From Hoplostethus atlanticus (taxonomy: Eukaryota > Chordata > Actinopteri > Trachichthyiformes > Trachichthyidae), in the NCBI GenBank assembly GCA_034670405.1, contig JAXDDX010000002.1, forward strand, positions 9,362,501-9,426,500: DNA of 64,000 nucleotides, written 5' to 3'. Position numbers and translations under genes: made by a program. A model generated the notes under the pieces. That model ran no database searches. It had not been told where the DNA came from and saw only the letters and a program-made list of their open reading frames with translations. Positions 23,761 through 32,790 of the stretch are shown here, piece after piece. Position 1 is the stretch's first letter. Every line of letters starts with the position of its first letter.

Positions 23761-26700
23761 AGCTCCTCAAGTCGATAAACATGACATGTATTTCACGTTA
23801 TCTGCAACCTCCATGACACTCATCAGTTGTCATCCTTATCGTCCAATTACCCTGCTGTTTCCTGATCTTCTGTCTGCGTTTGCTTCTTTGATTTTCTCTT
23901 CTCTTCCACACTCACCGAGTTTCCAGATAAAAGCTCTTATCCCTGTTAAAATTTCATTTAAGATAAATGGTTCATATTCATCTTTACACTGTACTCACAA
24001 ACACCAGTATACATGATCGGAGAGAATGTTCTGAATACTACTATGAAAACTGAGACCAGATCACCAAAAGTAATTGTAAACAGGATAAGGTTTACCACAT
24101 AATATCCGTATGTTCCAAGTATCTTATTTGTTTTTTTCCTAATCAGGATATGAGCTATTCCAGATTAAACTATATGTGATGTGTACATGTATTACCAGGA
24201 TACTGGTGTACATATAAACACATTGTCTCTCACCTTTTTCCCCTCGATGCCCCTCCCCTGACTCTCACTTTATCTGACTCTCACATCTTCTGGCTCTCTA
24301 ATTTACTAATACAATACAATTCAACTTTTCATGTCAAAATTGTCTTTGATCACGTCTCAAGTACAATAAATCACATTTAAAGTCACATAAAACAATCATA
24401 CAGCCCAAAACTTCACCTAGTTTTGTTGAGGAGGCTGATTGCATTAGGGACAAAGGATCTTTTGTACAGCTTTTGATTGGCTATTGTGCGGTTTGGCAGC
24501 CTGAGCCTTTCTGCTTACAGCTGAATCATATGGGGAACTTAGTTTATTCTGCTGCCTGCCTATAATATACCAATAAAACTTGCTAACCATATTGACAATT
24601 CTGGTTATACTAAAATCAACAATGCTATCAAACAATCTGACATAAACAGCCCAATTCCTCATTCTTGATTAAGAACAGCTCTGGTTAGCCTTCATAAAAC
24701 CCCAATCAGCATTACATGTAAAGCTCAACTTGTTATCAATGTATGTGGCCAAATTCTTAAAACATTCCACTATTTCTACATGTTGGTCACAGAGGAACAG
24801 TGGGGTAGGAAGGGGTCACAACGGTGAAAGACCAGTTCTTTAGTTTTATGCCCATTAACTAACAAACAGCTAGACCTGCACCATCCTGACGCCTGGAGAT
24901 CTGTTCAGGGGGTATTCATTAAAATCTTTGTTATTAGAAAATAAGCCCACAAGGCCCTTAACATGAGCGTATTTAAATAACTGTACAGTGTTGTCCTACA
25001 AGCTCATCTCATTTGTGCAAATTGAACATAACAGAGGGGGCCAGGTGCCCTCATGGGGCACCTGTACATAAAACAATCTCATCAGAGAGCACACCTTGTT
25101 GCATACTCTCTGTGGGCGGGCTGTCAGAAAGTCTTTAATCCAATGAACTAGGCCCCCTTCCACATTCAGATCCAACAGCCGCTGTAGTACTATATGTATA
25201 TATATTATATATTAAAAGTTGAACTGAAATCAATAAATAAAATGCTAGCAAAAGACTTGGGACCTTGTAAGCCATGGGATATCATATTGACCGGGTCAGC
25301 ATTGCATCCTCTGTCCCCCTCAGTGCCTTATGGGCAAACTGTAGGGGGTCCAGCTGATTTGCTATTGCTGCTGTAAGGTGATTACATACAATTCTTTCCA
25401 TGCTTTTTGACAATTTGGGTGTTAAAGCAACAGGGCGAAAGTCATTTAAGCATTTGGACCTTGGCATTTGTGGCACTGGAATTATTATTGTCTATTTCCA
25501 TGTATTGGGTACTATGCAAATGTTAACTAAAAATTGAAAAAGTTGTGTTAAAACACCTTTTAGTTGATTGGCACAGACTTTCAAAAGGCTACCTTTCAGC
25601 CTACCCGGCCCAGAAGCCTTATGGGGCTTTAAGCATTGCACTGTAAGAGGCCTGGGAACATATAGCGTTATGCTCCTTACTAAACTAGACAATATCTAAA
25701 ACAGTATTTAACAGTATTTAAAATATATTTAACCATTAAAAATTATGAACTATCCACAAAATTGTCTGTTTGCCTTGTAGGCATCCTACCCATCATAGGC
25801 CCTTCAGGCCTGGTTCCCTGTGTAAAACTTATTTTCAGCCTTATTCTCAAAAATCAATTTTATCCCTTTGCATCTTTTGCAAGTTCTTTAACTTTACCTC
25901 TGAAAGTGTTTATGTCTGATGTAAGAAATGCATCGGTTTTCTCATTAAGGCACATTTTCAGGTCCTTAGACACCCATGGACATGGGTGGGATGTAAGGAT
26001 ATACTTTTGACTGTTTTAGTGCTTATGGTTGTATATTCACAAAACTGAAAGAGGTGATACAGTCTGTTAACTCATGTGGTCTGCACAAGAGTCAAAGAGC
26101 TATCTCTAATCTCTATCTCTTATTCCCACCAACTACACTGAGAAAAGTGATGCTACCAAAAAATCTGCTTTTGATTCGTTATTTTATCAACATCATTATG
26201 TTCCTGTGGTAGTGTAGTATTTTGTTGTTTTTAGTATAAGTGCAGTAGCTAGCATTAGTACCCATTCAGGCTCATTTTACCTCCATTAAGGAGGTTATGT
26301 TTTCATCCTTGTTAGTTAGTTTGTTTTTAAGTTTTGAGTTTTTGAGATATCTGACTTGGGTTTGGTCACCTGATTGTGCAAAACATACTGTAAAGCAGAA
26401 AGAAACAGCAATGTTCCCCTAAATTCATTCTGCACGGTGTTGAGCCACTACAGTTAGAAAATTGCCACCCAACAGGTGGAAACATAAAGGAAATATGACA
26501 TATTATATATTATGAATAGGGCATTATATGTAGAATTTAGCAAAACACAAAGATACAGCCAATGTGTATGATTAATGCTTTTAATATGGCAACCGGCACA
26601 ATCCTCAAAGGGCTGGGCTGAAATATTGACAGATGTCAAACTCTTCACACTAAATGACATCCATGATATCTGATATCCATTACAGTACAGGCCTCTGGGA

Positions 26701-27928
26701 AACACTGAGAAGTGCCTCACTTTGTTCCCAGAAAACCAGAGGGAAAGGGAAGTGATGTGATTAAGCTGATATTTTATTGAACTTTTACAATGCACCCACA
26801 GTGGCTCAGCCCATACCTCAGCAATAGCCTTGAGGTTAGAGACAGAGATTTGTGACTTGAAAGTTGGCGGTGTGAGTCCCAGTACTAAGTGAGAAAATCC
26901 AGGTGAGGAGGGGAAGTAAAGGTGAAGTGCTGTACAGTCATACAATAACTACAGCCTGTATGCCCTACAGTGGCCAATAGAAGAAGACTGAAGTATTACT
27001 GAGGTATTATTCGTGGCGTGGACAGATGCCCCGGCAAGTTCTATGTCCACCCAATCAGATTATGTAAAGGACACAAAGTACTGAATCTAGCCAAATTAGT
27101 ATTGTCATTTGAATGCAAGGGTGCCTACAGAGCACCATTACCGATATCGACAGAATGTAATATAAGTGTTCATAGCTCAAAGCATTTCAAATGTATCTAC
27201 ACACAAATTTGGTTCCACCAATTTTTATGGGCCCTTGGTAGTCCAGGGCCCCAATGTGCATGCCCAGATGATGATCCTTGCATGGCTCACTGGTGTAAAA
27301 GTGTTGAGCAGGACATTGCTGGTAAAGAGTAAACAATAAACCATGGGTAAATAACGGTAAAACTAAATCCCTATACAATTCATCTGAGTATTGATATGGT
27401 GTTAGTATGTGTGCACCAAAGAGACATAATACTGCAACACAGTGGCACCACTGTCACTCAAATGGGTTGTTAGGTTGTTAAGTATTTGCAGGAGGTTTTC
27501 TGGTATGTGAGCAGTTACTTAGTTGTGGATCAAATAAAAATGAGTCAGTATCTGCTGAGCAGCCAAATAGCAGGGAAAGAGCCTCTGGCTCAACTTGTTG
27601 ATGTCACACCTCTCCCTCATCAAAATTCACAGGCTGTCGTTCCTGTAAACACAACAAGCGTGTCGTCTGGGGGCAATGACACGTCCTTTTCCCCTGTAGT
27701 ATTATATTGTCGATCTACAGGTGCTTGGGGGACCAAAGCAACGAGCGAGGAGGCTTTTGCCGTGCGCTTTTTCAGCAACAGGAACGCAGCCTGTAGCACA
27801 GCAGTAGCAGTCTGTACGTCATGGTCTCATTCATTACCAACAACCCGCTATTAACGCCGCTGAGCCTCCGTTTTAGGCTCTCAACTCACCCCCAGTCTGC
27901 TCCTGACCCTCCGCAAATAGTCTTCCAT
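1..27928 (-). CDS. prune2: prune2 (protein prune homolog 2 / BMCC1), 5' two-thirds, multi-exon, continues past left edge
   Basis: Joined from minus-strand exons in transcript order: 27890-27928 (ATG), 19463-19567, 18882-19085, 17919-18085, 15538-15675, 14928-15010, 6367-6516, 5351-5694, 1148-5077, 1-130 (partial). All junction phases agree except exon 2 to exon 3. The translation begins MEDYLRRVRSRLG, close to the human PRUNE2 start as I recall it. It then follows the DHH/DHHA2-derived region and enters a very long acidic, Ser-rich exon containing SPDSGMATIRSSRSSKESS and VFLSDDSPIGE, hallmarks of PRUNE2. In the family, PRUNE2 is a cytoplasmic adaptor of neurons and other tissues, with a C-terminal BCH (CRAL-TRIO-like) domain that binds Rho-pathway proteins; that domain would lie beyond the left edge. 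The 3.9-kb exon is clearly shorter than the mammalian one (about 1,310 codons here). I am confident of the identity and less so of exon 10. Confidence 0.93.
131..1147 (-). other. prune2 intron 9
   Basis: AT-rich intron with no coding signal. It holds a nested inverted repeat at 722-765, an (AC)12 tract at 815-838 and a (GA)n tract at about 1032-1078. Short open frames here are products of the repeats. Confidence 0.6.
1148..5077 (-). CDS. prune2: prune2 coding exon 9, giant disordered-region exon
   Basis: 3,930 bases open throughout: one base finishing Arg, 1,309 codons, then GG before donor GTAAGC at 1147. It opens VTADGEEDPVG and soon gives LVSPDSGMATIRSSRSSKES, nearly identical to human PRUNE2. 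No fold is expected: the composition is Ser, Glu, Asp, Thr and Gln, with a poly-Glu/Asp stretch (EEEDDEEEQEEE). Tryptophan-centred short motifs recur through it, including WNTTILEDS, WNMTIHDDS and WNLTEDGG. PTPVNSLVGSCP matches the PTPMNSLVE element shared by PRUNE1 and PRUNE2. Reading through the donor would end the protein at once (GGG TAA), so intron retention gives a C-terminally truncated form lacking BCH. Confidence 0.95.
5351..5694 (-). CDS. prune2: prune2 coding exon 8
   Basis: 344 bases beginning ICCEMEESSSWSLSGELEAG and ending VVAIA plus AG. It contains SSRTSSTEGVAGSIEFSQGS and SGINDMYGSDIE. Human PRUNE2 has NSRTSSTEAVAGSAPLSQGS and SGIMELYGSDIE. It covers the end of DHHA2 and the start of the disordered tail. 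An ATG inside this exon (MEESS) is not the gene start, because exon 7 joins upstream in phase 0. Confidence 0.9.
6367..6516 (-). CDS. prune2: prune2 coding exon 7 (DHHA2 domain)
   Basis: 150 bases, exactly 50 codons, phase 0, with ctgcag acceptor and CAG|GTAAAT donor. It encodes DLHSYVGELKSFSHRHGYEG, then LVVVFSIIDT and RQQVAVYSNNTDILNQ. PRUNE1 has [20 protein letters not shown] and VRQLAIFCPH at the same places, and human PRUNE2 ends RRQIAVYSENMELCSQ. This is the core of the DHHA2 domain. The intron between this exon and exon 6 is 8.4 kb. Confidence 0.9.
7285..7315. repeat. perfect 13-bp hairpin
   Basis: AAAATCAACTTTG (7285-7297), loop AAAAT, CAAAGTTGATTTT (7303-7315). The arms are perfectly complementary. 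It lies in prune2 intron 6. It may be the core of a small palindromic element; no flanking duplication is evident. Confidence 0.8.
7427..7469. repeat. (TG)n microsatellite
   Basis: Uninterrupted TG/CA dinucleotide tract of about 43 bp in prune2 intron 6. Such alternating purine-pyrimidine DNA can adopt Z-form. Confidence 0.95.
9200..9281. repeat. compound (CT)n-(CGCT)n-(CA)n microsatellite
   Basis: A CT tract passes into a short CGCT run and then a CA tract, all in prune2 intron 6. Short open frames here encode only Ser-Leu or His-Thr repeats and are not genes. Confidence 0.9.
9679..10114. mobile_element. MITE-like non-autonomous DNA transposon with ~31-bp TIRs
   Basis: The left end reads ACAGTAGGGTCCAAAAATGA then GTCCACTACCA. 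The reverse complement of the right end reads GCAGTGGGGTCCAAAAGTCT then AAGTCCACTACCA. These are imperfect terminal inverted repeats about 31 bp long enclosing roughly 370 bp of AT-rich, non-coding DNA. TA dinucleotides flank both ends (9677-9678 and 10115-10116), fitting the TA target duplication of Tc1/mariner elements. There is no transposase frame inside. It lies in a prune2 intron. Confidence 0.75.
11391..11458. repeat. (TG)n microsatellite, ~66 bp
   Basis: A TG tract with a TATG interruption near each end, in prune2 intron 6. A (CA)n tract at about 11599-11635 lies 140 bp further on, forming an inverted pair of dinucleotide arrays. Confidence 0.95.
14928..15010 (-). CDS. prune2: prune2 coding exon 6 (start of DHHA2 region)
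   Basis: 83 bases encoding DNLLTKELKEFSDGEMTIAL and ATVTRDVE. Human PRUNE2 has TMLKDLKELSDGEIKVAISTVSMNLE. The donor is GAA|GTAAGT and the acceptor ggattag, which lies only about 16 bases from a long (AC)n tract. The tract therefore sits where the polypyrimidine tract should be, a placement that could make splicing length-sensitive. Confidence 0.87.
15026..15091. repeat. (AC)n microsatellite beside prune2 exon 6 acceptor
   Basis: About 33 AC units end 16 bases upstream (minus strand) of the exon 6 acceptor at 15011-15012. On the transcript the tract reads (GU)n, so it occupies the usual branch point and polypyrimidine position. Confidence 0.92.
15538..15675 (-). CDS. prune2: prune2 coding exon 5
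   Basis: 138 bases (2 + 45 codons + 1), acceptor tgtccccag and donor CAAG|GTGCAC. It encodes EALRLQSETLWVKHGRR and SAQLEELMSSLEQWSDVTLS. It aligns with human GSILFKWMTMESEKISEKQE and EILSILEEKFP. In PRUNE1 this place carries a catalytic-site Asp (ILDCVNMD); here it is RLQSET, again without the acidic residues. The phase fits both neighbours exactly, which supports the exon despite modest similarity. Confidence 0.82.
15676..17918 (-). other. prune2 intron 4
   Basis: No exon or transposon recognised. A (CA)n tract lies at about 15860-15886 and polypyrimidine stretches at about 17,170-17,270 and 17,570-17,820. The 184-codon open frame at 16235-16789 has no recognisable domain and no biased composition; I do not regard it as a gene. 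Confidence 0.5.
17919..18085 (-). CDS. prune2: prune2 coding exon 4
   Basis: 167 bases in phase with exons 3 and 5. It encodes SEYHTLESSVMRVVHRHG and VVMTVAREILQEEAEHIGAA. Human PRUNE2 reads SEDKTLESAVVKVINP and LVLKEILQEAPELITEQLAH here. The exon is strikingly GC-rich against AT-rich introns. It belongs to the region linking the DHH and DHHA2 domains. Confidence 0.87.
18882..19085 (-). CDS. prune2: prune2 coding exon 3 (DHH motif II region)
   Basis: 204 bases: one base, 67 codons, two bases. It encodes NCPAGVCVPVLCV, then VKISESLLLWREDVDLLKL and GKLSLTLLRDGLVAS. Human PRUNE2 has PPGVLCLPVLNI, LNISESFHIFRDEINLHQL and GKLSITLVGSSVLAS at these places. PRUNE1 carries its DHH catalytic motif (LVDHHIL) where this protein reads LLRDGLV, so the motif is gone. 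The donor leaves AG, which joins the first C of exon 4 in frame. Confidence 0.88.
19463..19567 (-). CDS. prune2: prune2 coding exon 2 (DHH motif I region)
   Basis: 35 codons, phase 0 at both ends, bounded by tttacag and CAG|GTAAAT. It encodes EGPKIHAVLGGPEVDVDTVA, which aligns with human LEKVHVVIGPKSCDLDSLIS. The D-x-D of DHH-family motif I is kept as D-V-D, though the Asn/Glu context of active family members (GNEACDLDS in PRUNE1) is altered. The donor phase does not match the acceptor phase of exon 3 (see findings). Confidence 0.85.
21656..22230. repeat. long polypurine tract
   Basis: About 575 bases in which the plus strand is almost only G and A in irregular order (GGGA, GAGA, AAGG mixtures), immediately followed by a (TG)n tract at 22249-22294. 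It is not a simple microsatellite. The minus-strand Ser/Leu/Pro open frame across it is a by-product of the composition. Confidence 0.85.
22467..23292 (+). mobile_element. Tc1-like transposon fragment with decayed transposase
   Basis: The segment has the typical fish Tc1 body: a CTCCATAGACAAACACTGGC stretch, GACTTTCAACATGGCACCGT and GTGGTAGGCCACACAAGCTC. It then encodes MGFYGRAAAHKIAMHNAKRR and, further on, LWSDESRFTIWQSDERIWVW, the SDESRFxIW signature around a catalytic Asp of Tc1/mariner transposases. Coding similarity jumps frame and is broken, so no active enzyme is made. The right end (GGTCCACATACTTTTGAAGG then ACAGTG) looks like the terminal repeat; a matching left repeat is not apparent. 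It sits in prune2 intron 1. Confidence 0.88.
23353..23417. repeat. (TG)n plus 29-bp unit shared with 38.2 kb
   Basis: A TG tract followed directly by a 29-bp unique sequence (23389-23417, core GACCGAGGAGGACAAATACT). The same 29 bases after a TG tract recur at 38272-38300. Confidence 0.85.
23717..23759. repeat. (GA)n microsatellite
   Basis: Uninterrupted GA tract of about 43 bp in prune2 intron 1, at the end of a further purine-rich stretch (23,450-23,760). Confidence 0.93.
24305..25700 (-). mobile_element. decayed non-LTR retrotransposon (LINE) with reverse transcriptase remnants
   Basis: Read on the minus strand, 25,692-25,492 gives PHKASGPGRLKGSLLKVCAN, and 25,476-25,282 gives CLNDFRPVALTP and DPLQFAHKALRGTEDA. 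These are the conserved fingers/palm blocks of a LINE reverse transcriptase of the Rex1/CR1-like type common in fish. Similarity continues in shifting frames toward 24,600 (LNVEGGLVHWIKDFL, then PQRVC). Stops and frameshifts show it is dead. The AT-rich end near 24,305 (TTGTATTGTATTAG on the transcript strand) resembles a LINE 3' tail. Exact family and limits need a repeat library. Confidence 0.8.
26790..26965 (+). repeat. SINE-like, tRNA-derived repeat (candidate)
   Basis: CAGTGGCTCAGCCCATACCT near the left end and GGTGTGAGTCCCAGTACTAA about 60 bases on are spaced and composed like degenerate RNA polymerase III A and B boxes of a tRNA-derived SINE, followed by an unrelated body. No clear target-site duplication found by eye. 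Confidence 0.4.
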
Positions 27929-28300
27929 GTCGGCCTGCGTCGCTGCGGTGCCGCTGCAGATCTCTCCATGAAACAAGTTTCGGCTATAAGGCTGCTGATG
28001 TTTTTTTTCTCGCTTCCGAGTCCCCCGCTGCGCTCTCACTGCAGCAGTCTCTGCTGTCTGAGCTGTCGGTCCTCCCCTTCTCTACGGGGCTAACCCACAA
28101 CACCGTGTAGTGGGTGTGACGGGAGGAAGAGGATATCCGACGGCGACGCGCTCGAAGAATTCAACCGCGTTCCCTGTCGTAGGGACACCCCCCACCTCCC
28201 AACCTCGTCCCATACAAAACGCCAACCTTGCGTCCACCAATAGGAAAAACACGTGTATCTTGTTATGTAGTATTAGTGAATGGTAAACAGTAGCGTAGTG
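27600..28300 (-). promoter_or_regulatory. prune2: prune2 GC-rich promoter / 5' UTR region
   Basis: Around and upstream of the prune2 ATG (27928) the sequence turns GC- and CpG-rich (CGACGGCGACGCGCTCGAAG at about 28,139), unlike its surroundings. An inverted CCAAT box (minus strand ATTGG, at about 28,237-28,242) lies upstream. No TATA box is obvious. It fits a CpG-island-like promoter; the transcription start is not determinable from sequence. Confidence 0.55.
27890..27928 (-). CDS. prune2: prune2 coding exon 1 (start codon)
   Basis: ATG at 27928-27926 opens MEDYLRRVRSRLG and stops at a good donor (GGG|GTGAGT), phase 0. Human PRUNE2 starts MEEFLQRAKSKLN, so 13 residues align without a gap. 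The exon is too short for ORF calling and was found by that similarity. It sits in a GC-rich, CpG-rich block that contrasts with the AT-rich surroundings, as expected for a vertebrate first exon. The next exon is more than 8 kb away. Confidence 0.85.
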
Positions 28301-28542
28301 CAATAGAGCGCAGCTACAGCACCATGGACAGCGCCCTTCCCAGTCATGAGATGCAACGCTGTGAGAGCCTCCAGTACTGCGGGTTGACCGTTTGAATCTT
28401 TATTTAAGGACCTGCTCCCACACTCTTGGTGCACAAAACTCACATCCCTATACAAACCACAATGGCCGCAATTTCACAGATTATGCAATTTTTCCGCAGT
28501 ATGGTCCGTGTGATTCCGTAACCAAAGCGCAGTACCGCTCTA

Positions 28543-28596
<54 letters not shown>

Positions 28597-31500
28597 GTGT
28601 GTGTGCGTTCGTATGTGTGTGTGTGTTTCAAAAGGCTGCCTACCCTGAGAGGAGACACTTTAATTAAACTGAAAGATGACCATGTGAGGCACATCTCAAA
28701 TGGAGAAGACTGAAGCAGGCATACCTCCACAGTAAGTCTTGGAATTCGGCCAGTCCTGAAACTTTAATATTTAAAATGGATGAGGCATTTATCATTGGGT
28801 CAGAGTTCCACCAGATTCATCATTTTTGGATTTGGATCTCTCCCCCACTCTCTTTTTGCATTTGACATTGCAACAAGAAAGGCTCCCTAGGTAGGTAAGT
28901 TCATTATCAAATGAATGAATTAAAGACAACTCATTTTGTCAGGACATCATGTGTTCCAAAATCACAAGCCTTGGACTTGGACTTTGCATGTAATAGCTGA
29001 GGCAGATGAGGAGGCTAGACCACAAGGCACCTCCTGGTGCATCATGTTAATCTCCTTTGACACACCTAAGATGGTTGTGAATTTTGATAATATTGTAGTG
29101 GTGTAGTGTAGTTTTGCTTCATGTTCATGTTCGTGTGTTTTTAGGTTAGTGCATAATTTCTTTTAACATCTGAATTGGTCTTCTGTGCGGATGCTCACCC
29201 TTGATCATTGCACAAATCTGGAAAGACAGCTGACAGAAAGGAATAGACCACAATGAGGCTGTCATTGGGTTGCAAATTATATGGCAGCAGTATCCAGGGA
29301 AGTTGGGCCATTTGGGTACACCCTTAGTAGCTATGAGCAAGCATAACAGAAGAATACCCTGAAAGTCTGAGAGCAGAGGTGGTAGAAGACTCACAAGCAG
29401 GAATTGACTATGATTAGGGAGGGTACTTGTTTAAAGACACTCGTTCAGACCAGTAGTAAGGGCCTCAGAATACATCATGGGACGAAGAAACGCTTGGGAA
29501 AGCTTGTTCAGGGACACATTATTGACCAGTATTTCCTAAGAAATCAGTCAAGTCAGTTGGGTGAAGTCCAGTGGCAGGTAAAAACCAAAGTTTGCAGGAA
29601 CAGTATCCCTATCACTGAGGAGGCAGGTACTAGCACTGAAACGCAGAGAGGGCAGCCAGCCAAGAACAGAAAACAATAGTGGACACAAACTTTGAGTGAA
29701 ATTGCCAAGGGCTGCAGAAAGAAGTGAATGGGAAGCTATTAAAACAGACTTGAAGATGGTGCTTGATAGGCTAAACAGTTGAGAAGAAGCTAGACATTTG
29801 TAGCTATTTAGATATTTTTTATAGCTTTTTTATATTAGCTATGTTTATGGGTTTGGTGTTTATGAAAAAAAGGAGACAACAACAAGAGATTGATAGATGT
29901 GATTGGCAGCTTGAAGAGAGCAGAAAATCAGATGAATGAAACAACAAACTAGAATAGCATTTAACAATAGTCCAAAGTGACAACCTGAAAGCAACAATGC
30001 AGGAGTTGGCAGACCACCTAGAAAAGATGCACACAGATAGGAAAAAGAGAGCTAGAGCTGCCCCCCAGATATCCCACCAACTGAAGTGATAGGCCACCAA
30101 ATCAATGTTAGCATGTTAGAAGGTTACCCACCAAGAAATGAGAGAGAGAAAAAAATAGAGAAAGAAAGAGAGAGAGGAGAAGAAGAGCAAGAGCGCTAGC
30201 AGGAGAGAGGTGGCCATCGCCGCCCAGTGTTTTATGCATTGTAAAGCATGCACGCACTGCACAGACCCTGCATGTGTAATCCACCTGCACTCCAGCCCTT
30301 CAAAGTATTTTTAAAATTCTACAATGGATTCTTAGCAGGTTTCAAGGGCCCAAGAATGAAACTCACTCACATATATGACCAACCAAACTTTCAATTAAGT
30401 AATGAATCTTAAAATATTACAGTCACAACTAGATGGCTTTCACGCAACAGCAGTGTTGTATCACAGACATATCAACATTTTCAAATGCTACAATACTAGA
30501 ATGTTATTTTTAGCCCTGCAAAGTCAGGGGTAATGCCATGTGCTAACGGGACAGTTGTTAATCCAGGGTTAAAAAGATTATAGACTGCACATCCTGGACA
30601 AAGTGCATTTTAAAAAGGATGACTGCTAGATGTCAAACTGCCTCTATAACGGTCTAAAGTGGGAAATGAAAGGAAATTAAATGTAATCCTCTAAATATTA
30701 TGACATGCATTTTGGGGGGAAATTCTTAGGAAGAAAAATAAAATATATATATTTTACAGCTCTATAGAGAATGAACTGGAATAGATGGGAAAAGTGACAG
30801 TGACCATAATGATTCTCTTGGGATAATGGTACATTTTCTGATTGAAAAAAATAGTATTTTTTGTTAAAATAGTTCAAATGTAAAAGTTCAGACACACATT
30901 CTATGCATATATACAAAATTAGTCTTTACTTTATTGTCTTGACTTTAAAGGGTATAAGACAAGACAAGACAAGACAGGAAAGGATATGCTAAGATGTGAT
31001 AAGATAGGATCATCTTTATCGTCCTGTTGGAGACTTTCTCATGGACCTTGAAGCCGCAGTACCAAGAACATAAAAACAGTACATGAAAACAGCAACAAAC
31101 AGCAGCATCTGATAGAAATATCATATACCCATTATCATGATATAAAAATCACATCACACAAAGCTGTGGAGAATTGTTCATATAGTTTGGGACTATGGTG
31201 CAGATGCTGTAAGATTTACTGGTGTAAAATAGGATGATTCATCATATTGGGTTGGCCAAAAAGTATAATGCATCAGAAGCTGACAGAAATTACCATATTT
31301 ATTCTGGTGCCACTGTTCTCACTGTAGTTCTGGAAGTAGAGGGTCAGAGAGAGAGACTGGGAGGAGAGAAAAGAAAGACATGCAAGACTGAAAGGAGTGA
31401 ATGCAGAAAGATATGGAGATGGCCACCGTATTCCTCGTTAAGGATCCTAAAAGGCCTGTCAAGTTTGGGGCCAAATAGAATGGGGTTTTGGAATGATAAC

Positions 31501-31679
31501 TTATGAAGACGACAGGAAAACAGACCTCACCTTCAATATCTAACCGCCCTCCTGCTCGCTCGCTCTTTTATTGGAAAAACAGAAAGATGTGGTGTATTAG
31601 ATCGTTCTTGCTTCTCAATCATTTCCCATTATACACCAGTAAGGCTTACAGCGTCTGCACTATATAATCCCATACTGAA
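28301..31679. other. prune2-foxb2 intergenic region, proximal to prune2
   Basis: No gene recognised. It contains a long (TG)n array with CG interruptions (28542-28625), an unremarkable 91-codon open frame (29404-29679) probably from an old repeat, a purine-rich patch (30,135-30,200) and a (GACAA)n tail at 30,955-30,980 next to a LINE-like 3' end. Confidence 0.45.
30950..31110 (-). repeat. LINE-like 3' end with (GACAA)n tail (candidate)
   Basis: A run of AGACAAGACAAGACAAGACA is followed by ATCATCTTTATCGTCCTGTT, resembling the reverse complement of the 3' ends of fish LINEs (GGACAATAAAG followed by a short tandem tail). No coding remnant is attached, as expected for a 5'-truncated copy. Confidence 0.45.
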
Positions 31680-31890
31680 TCATTTTGCATTGAAAACAAT
31701 AGGCCCTGCTAATTGATTTTAATGGCTCTCTCCGCCAGGATGCGCCCCTTATGACTTCGAGAGGGGTCTTTAAGATTATTATTATTAGTATAATTGCCAT
31801 TACCCCCACACTTTCCCTTTGCGAATGGCAGACAGAGAAAGAATATCTTTGCCCTAAAGCTGAACAAATAATTATTAGATTCAGGAAACA
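31680..31890. promoter_or_regulatory. candidate conserved non-coding element upstream of foxb2
   Basis: Complex, non-repetitive sequence (GATTTTAATGGCTCTCTCCG and GGGGTCTTTAAGATTATTAT) without coding potential, about 2.7 kb upstream of the foxb2 ATG and next to a large (AC)n array. The call rests on sequence texture and location beside a developmental gene only. Confidence 0.3.
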
Positions 31891-31901
31891 AACAGACGAC
31901 C

Positions 31902-31951
31902 GCCACACACACACACACGCACGCACGCACGCACACACACACACACGCACG

Positions 31952-32020
<69 letters not shown>
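31902..32020. repeat. (AC)n array with CG interruptions, ~118 bp
   Basis: AC dinucleotides with regular GC-AC breaks (ACGC units), one of the longest microsatellites in the window. His-Thr or Cys-Val frames across it are artefacts. Confidence 0.95.
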
Positions 32021-32022
<2 letters not shown>

Positions 32023-32029
32023 CACCTTA

Positions 32030-32460
32030 GAGTAGACCCCCTCCTGGCGACCCTCATTCCCCCCGCCGCCCTCTTTCTGCAGCGTGCCGCTTGTAATTTA
32101 TGCAAAATTAATTGATACATCTCTTATAATTGATGTGCTGTAAACTTAATGAGTAATTTATGTAATTAGTCAATTAAGGATAATTTCAGCATATGTTCCG
32201 TATGCCCAGAAGGTGTGCTTTACAACTAGTTATTTGTCCAGGAGTTGGGAGCAGGCGAACACTGCCGTAGACCACCTAATTAATTTTGTTATGCAGATCA
32301 GCCACGGTGTCTATTTAACGGCCCCCTTTGTGAAAACAGATTTAATATTGATCTTTCCCGGGCGTTTAAAGAGGATGCTTTTACACGCGTTGGCCTCTGA
32401 GGGCTTCAGAGTTTCAAAACTCATTTTTCAGGCGCCAGGAAAACAGTTATGCAAAGAAAA
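32030..32460. promoter_or_regulatory. candidate conserved non-coding element(s), homeodomain-site rich
   Basis: The stretch is dense in TAAT/ATTA cores (AAATTAATTGATACATCTC; TAATTTATGTAATTAGTCAA; CACCTAATTAATTTTGTTAT) mixed with complex GC-containing sequence. It lies about 2.1-2.5 kb upstream of foxb2. This is the strongest enhancer-like texture in the prune2-foxb2 interval, but conservation cannot be tested here. Confidence 0.4.
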
Positions 32461-32589
32461 CAAAAACAACAAACACAACAACTATCTTAATATTCACTCA
32501 TTGTCAAGGGAAGTGGCACTAACAGCTGATTTTCCTTGCAATTACACGACCGTTTTAAAATATGCTCTCTGTCGACACAGTTGACCTTT

Positions 32590-32790
32590 TGAGTGGGCTT
32601 GAAGGACTGAGACATACCGGGTGAGATGCACCGGCTAATTAATTGACACAGTTTGAATATTCATACCTAGTACAGCGAGCCTGCCCTTAATTACATTGTT
32701 GGACTTCTCTCCTAGGAGGCTAAATCACTGAAGGCTTAATTATTGTAATGTATTCGGGGGCCCACCGGGGCACCGGGGAAGACAGGAGCC
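32590..32790. promoter_or_regulatory. candidate conserved non-coding element near foxb2
   Basis: Complex sequence with GGCTAATTAATTGACACAGT and GGCTTAATTATTGTAATGTA, then a GC-rich patch. It lies under 2 kb upstream of the foxb2 ATG. Confidence 0.3.

Larger units (their letters stand above)
19568..27889 (-). other. prune2 intron 1, 8.3 kb, transposon-rich
   Basis: The first intron holds most of the recognisable transposon debris: a polypurine tract (21,656-22,230), a Tc1-like fragment (22,467-23,292), a decayed LINE (24,305-25,700) and a SINE-like segment (26,790-26,965). A complex GC-containing island at about 20,790-20,940 may be regulatory. No further exon seen. Confidence 0.55.

Noticed and set aside
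26454..26945. 163-codon minus-strand frame
   Set aside because: Overlaps a SINE-like repeat, has no domain signature and lies inside prune2 intron 1 on the same strand.
29404..29679. 91-codon basic frame that looked retrotransposon-like
   Set aside because: No diagnostic motif of reverse transcriptase, integrase or protease could be found, so I do not assign it to an element.
31902..32020. CRISPR-like or satellite array
   Set aside because: Plain AC dinucleotide microsatellite with CG interruptions; no spacer-repeat structure.
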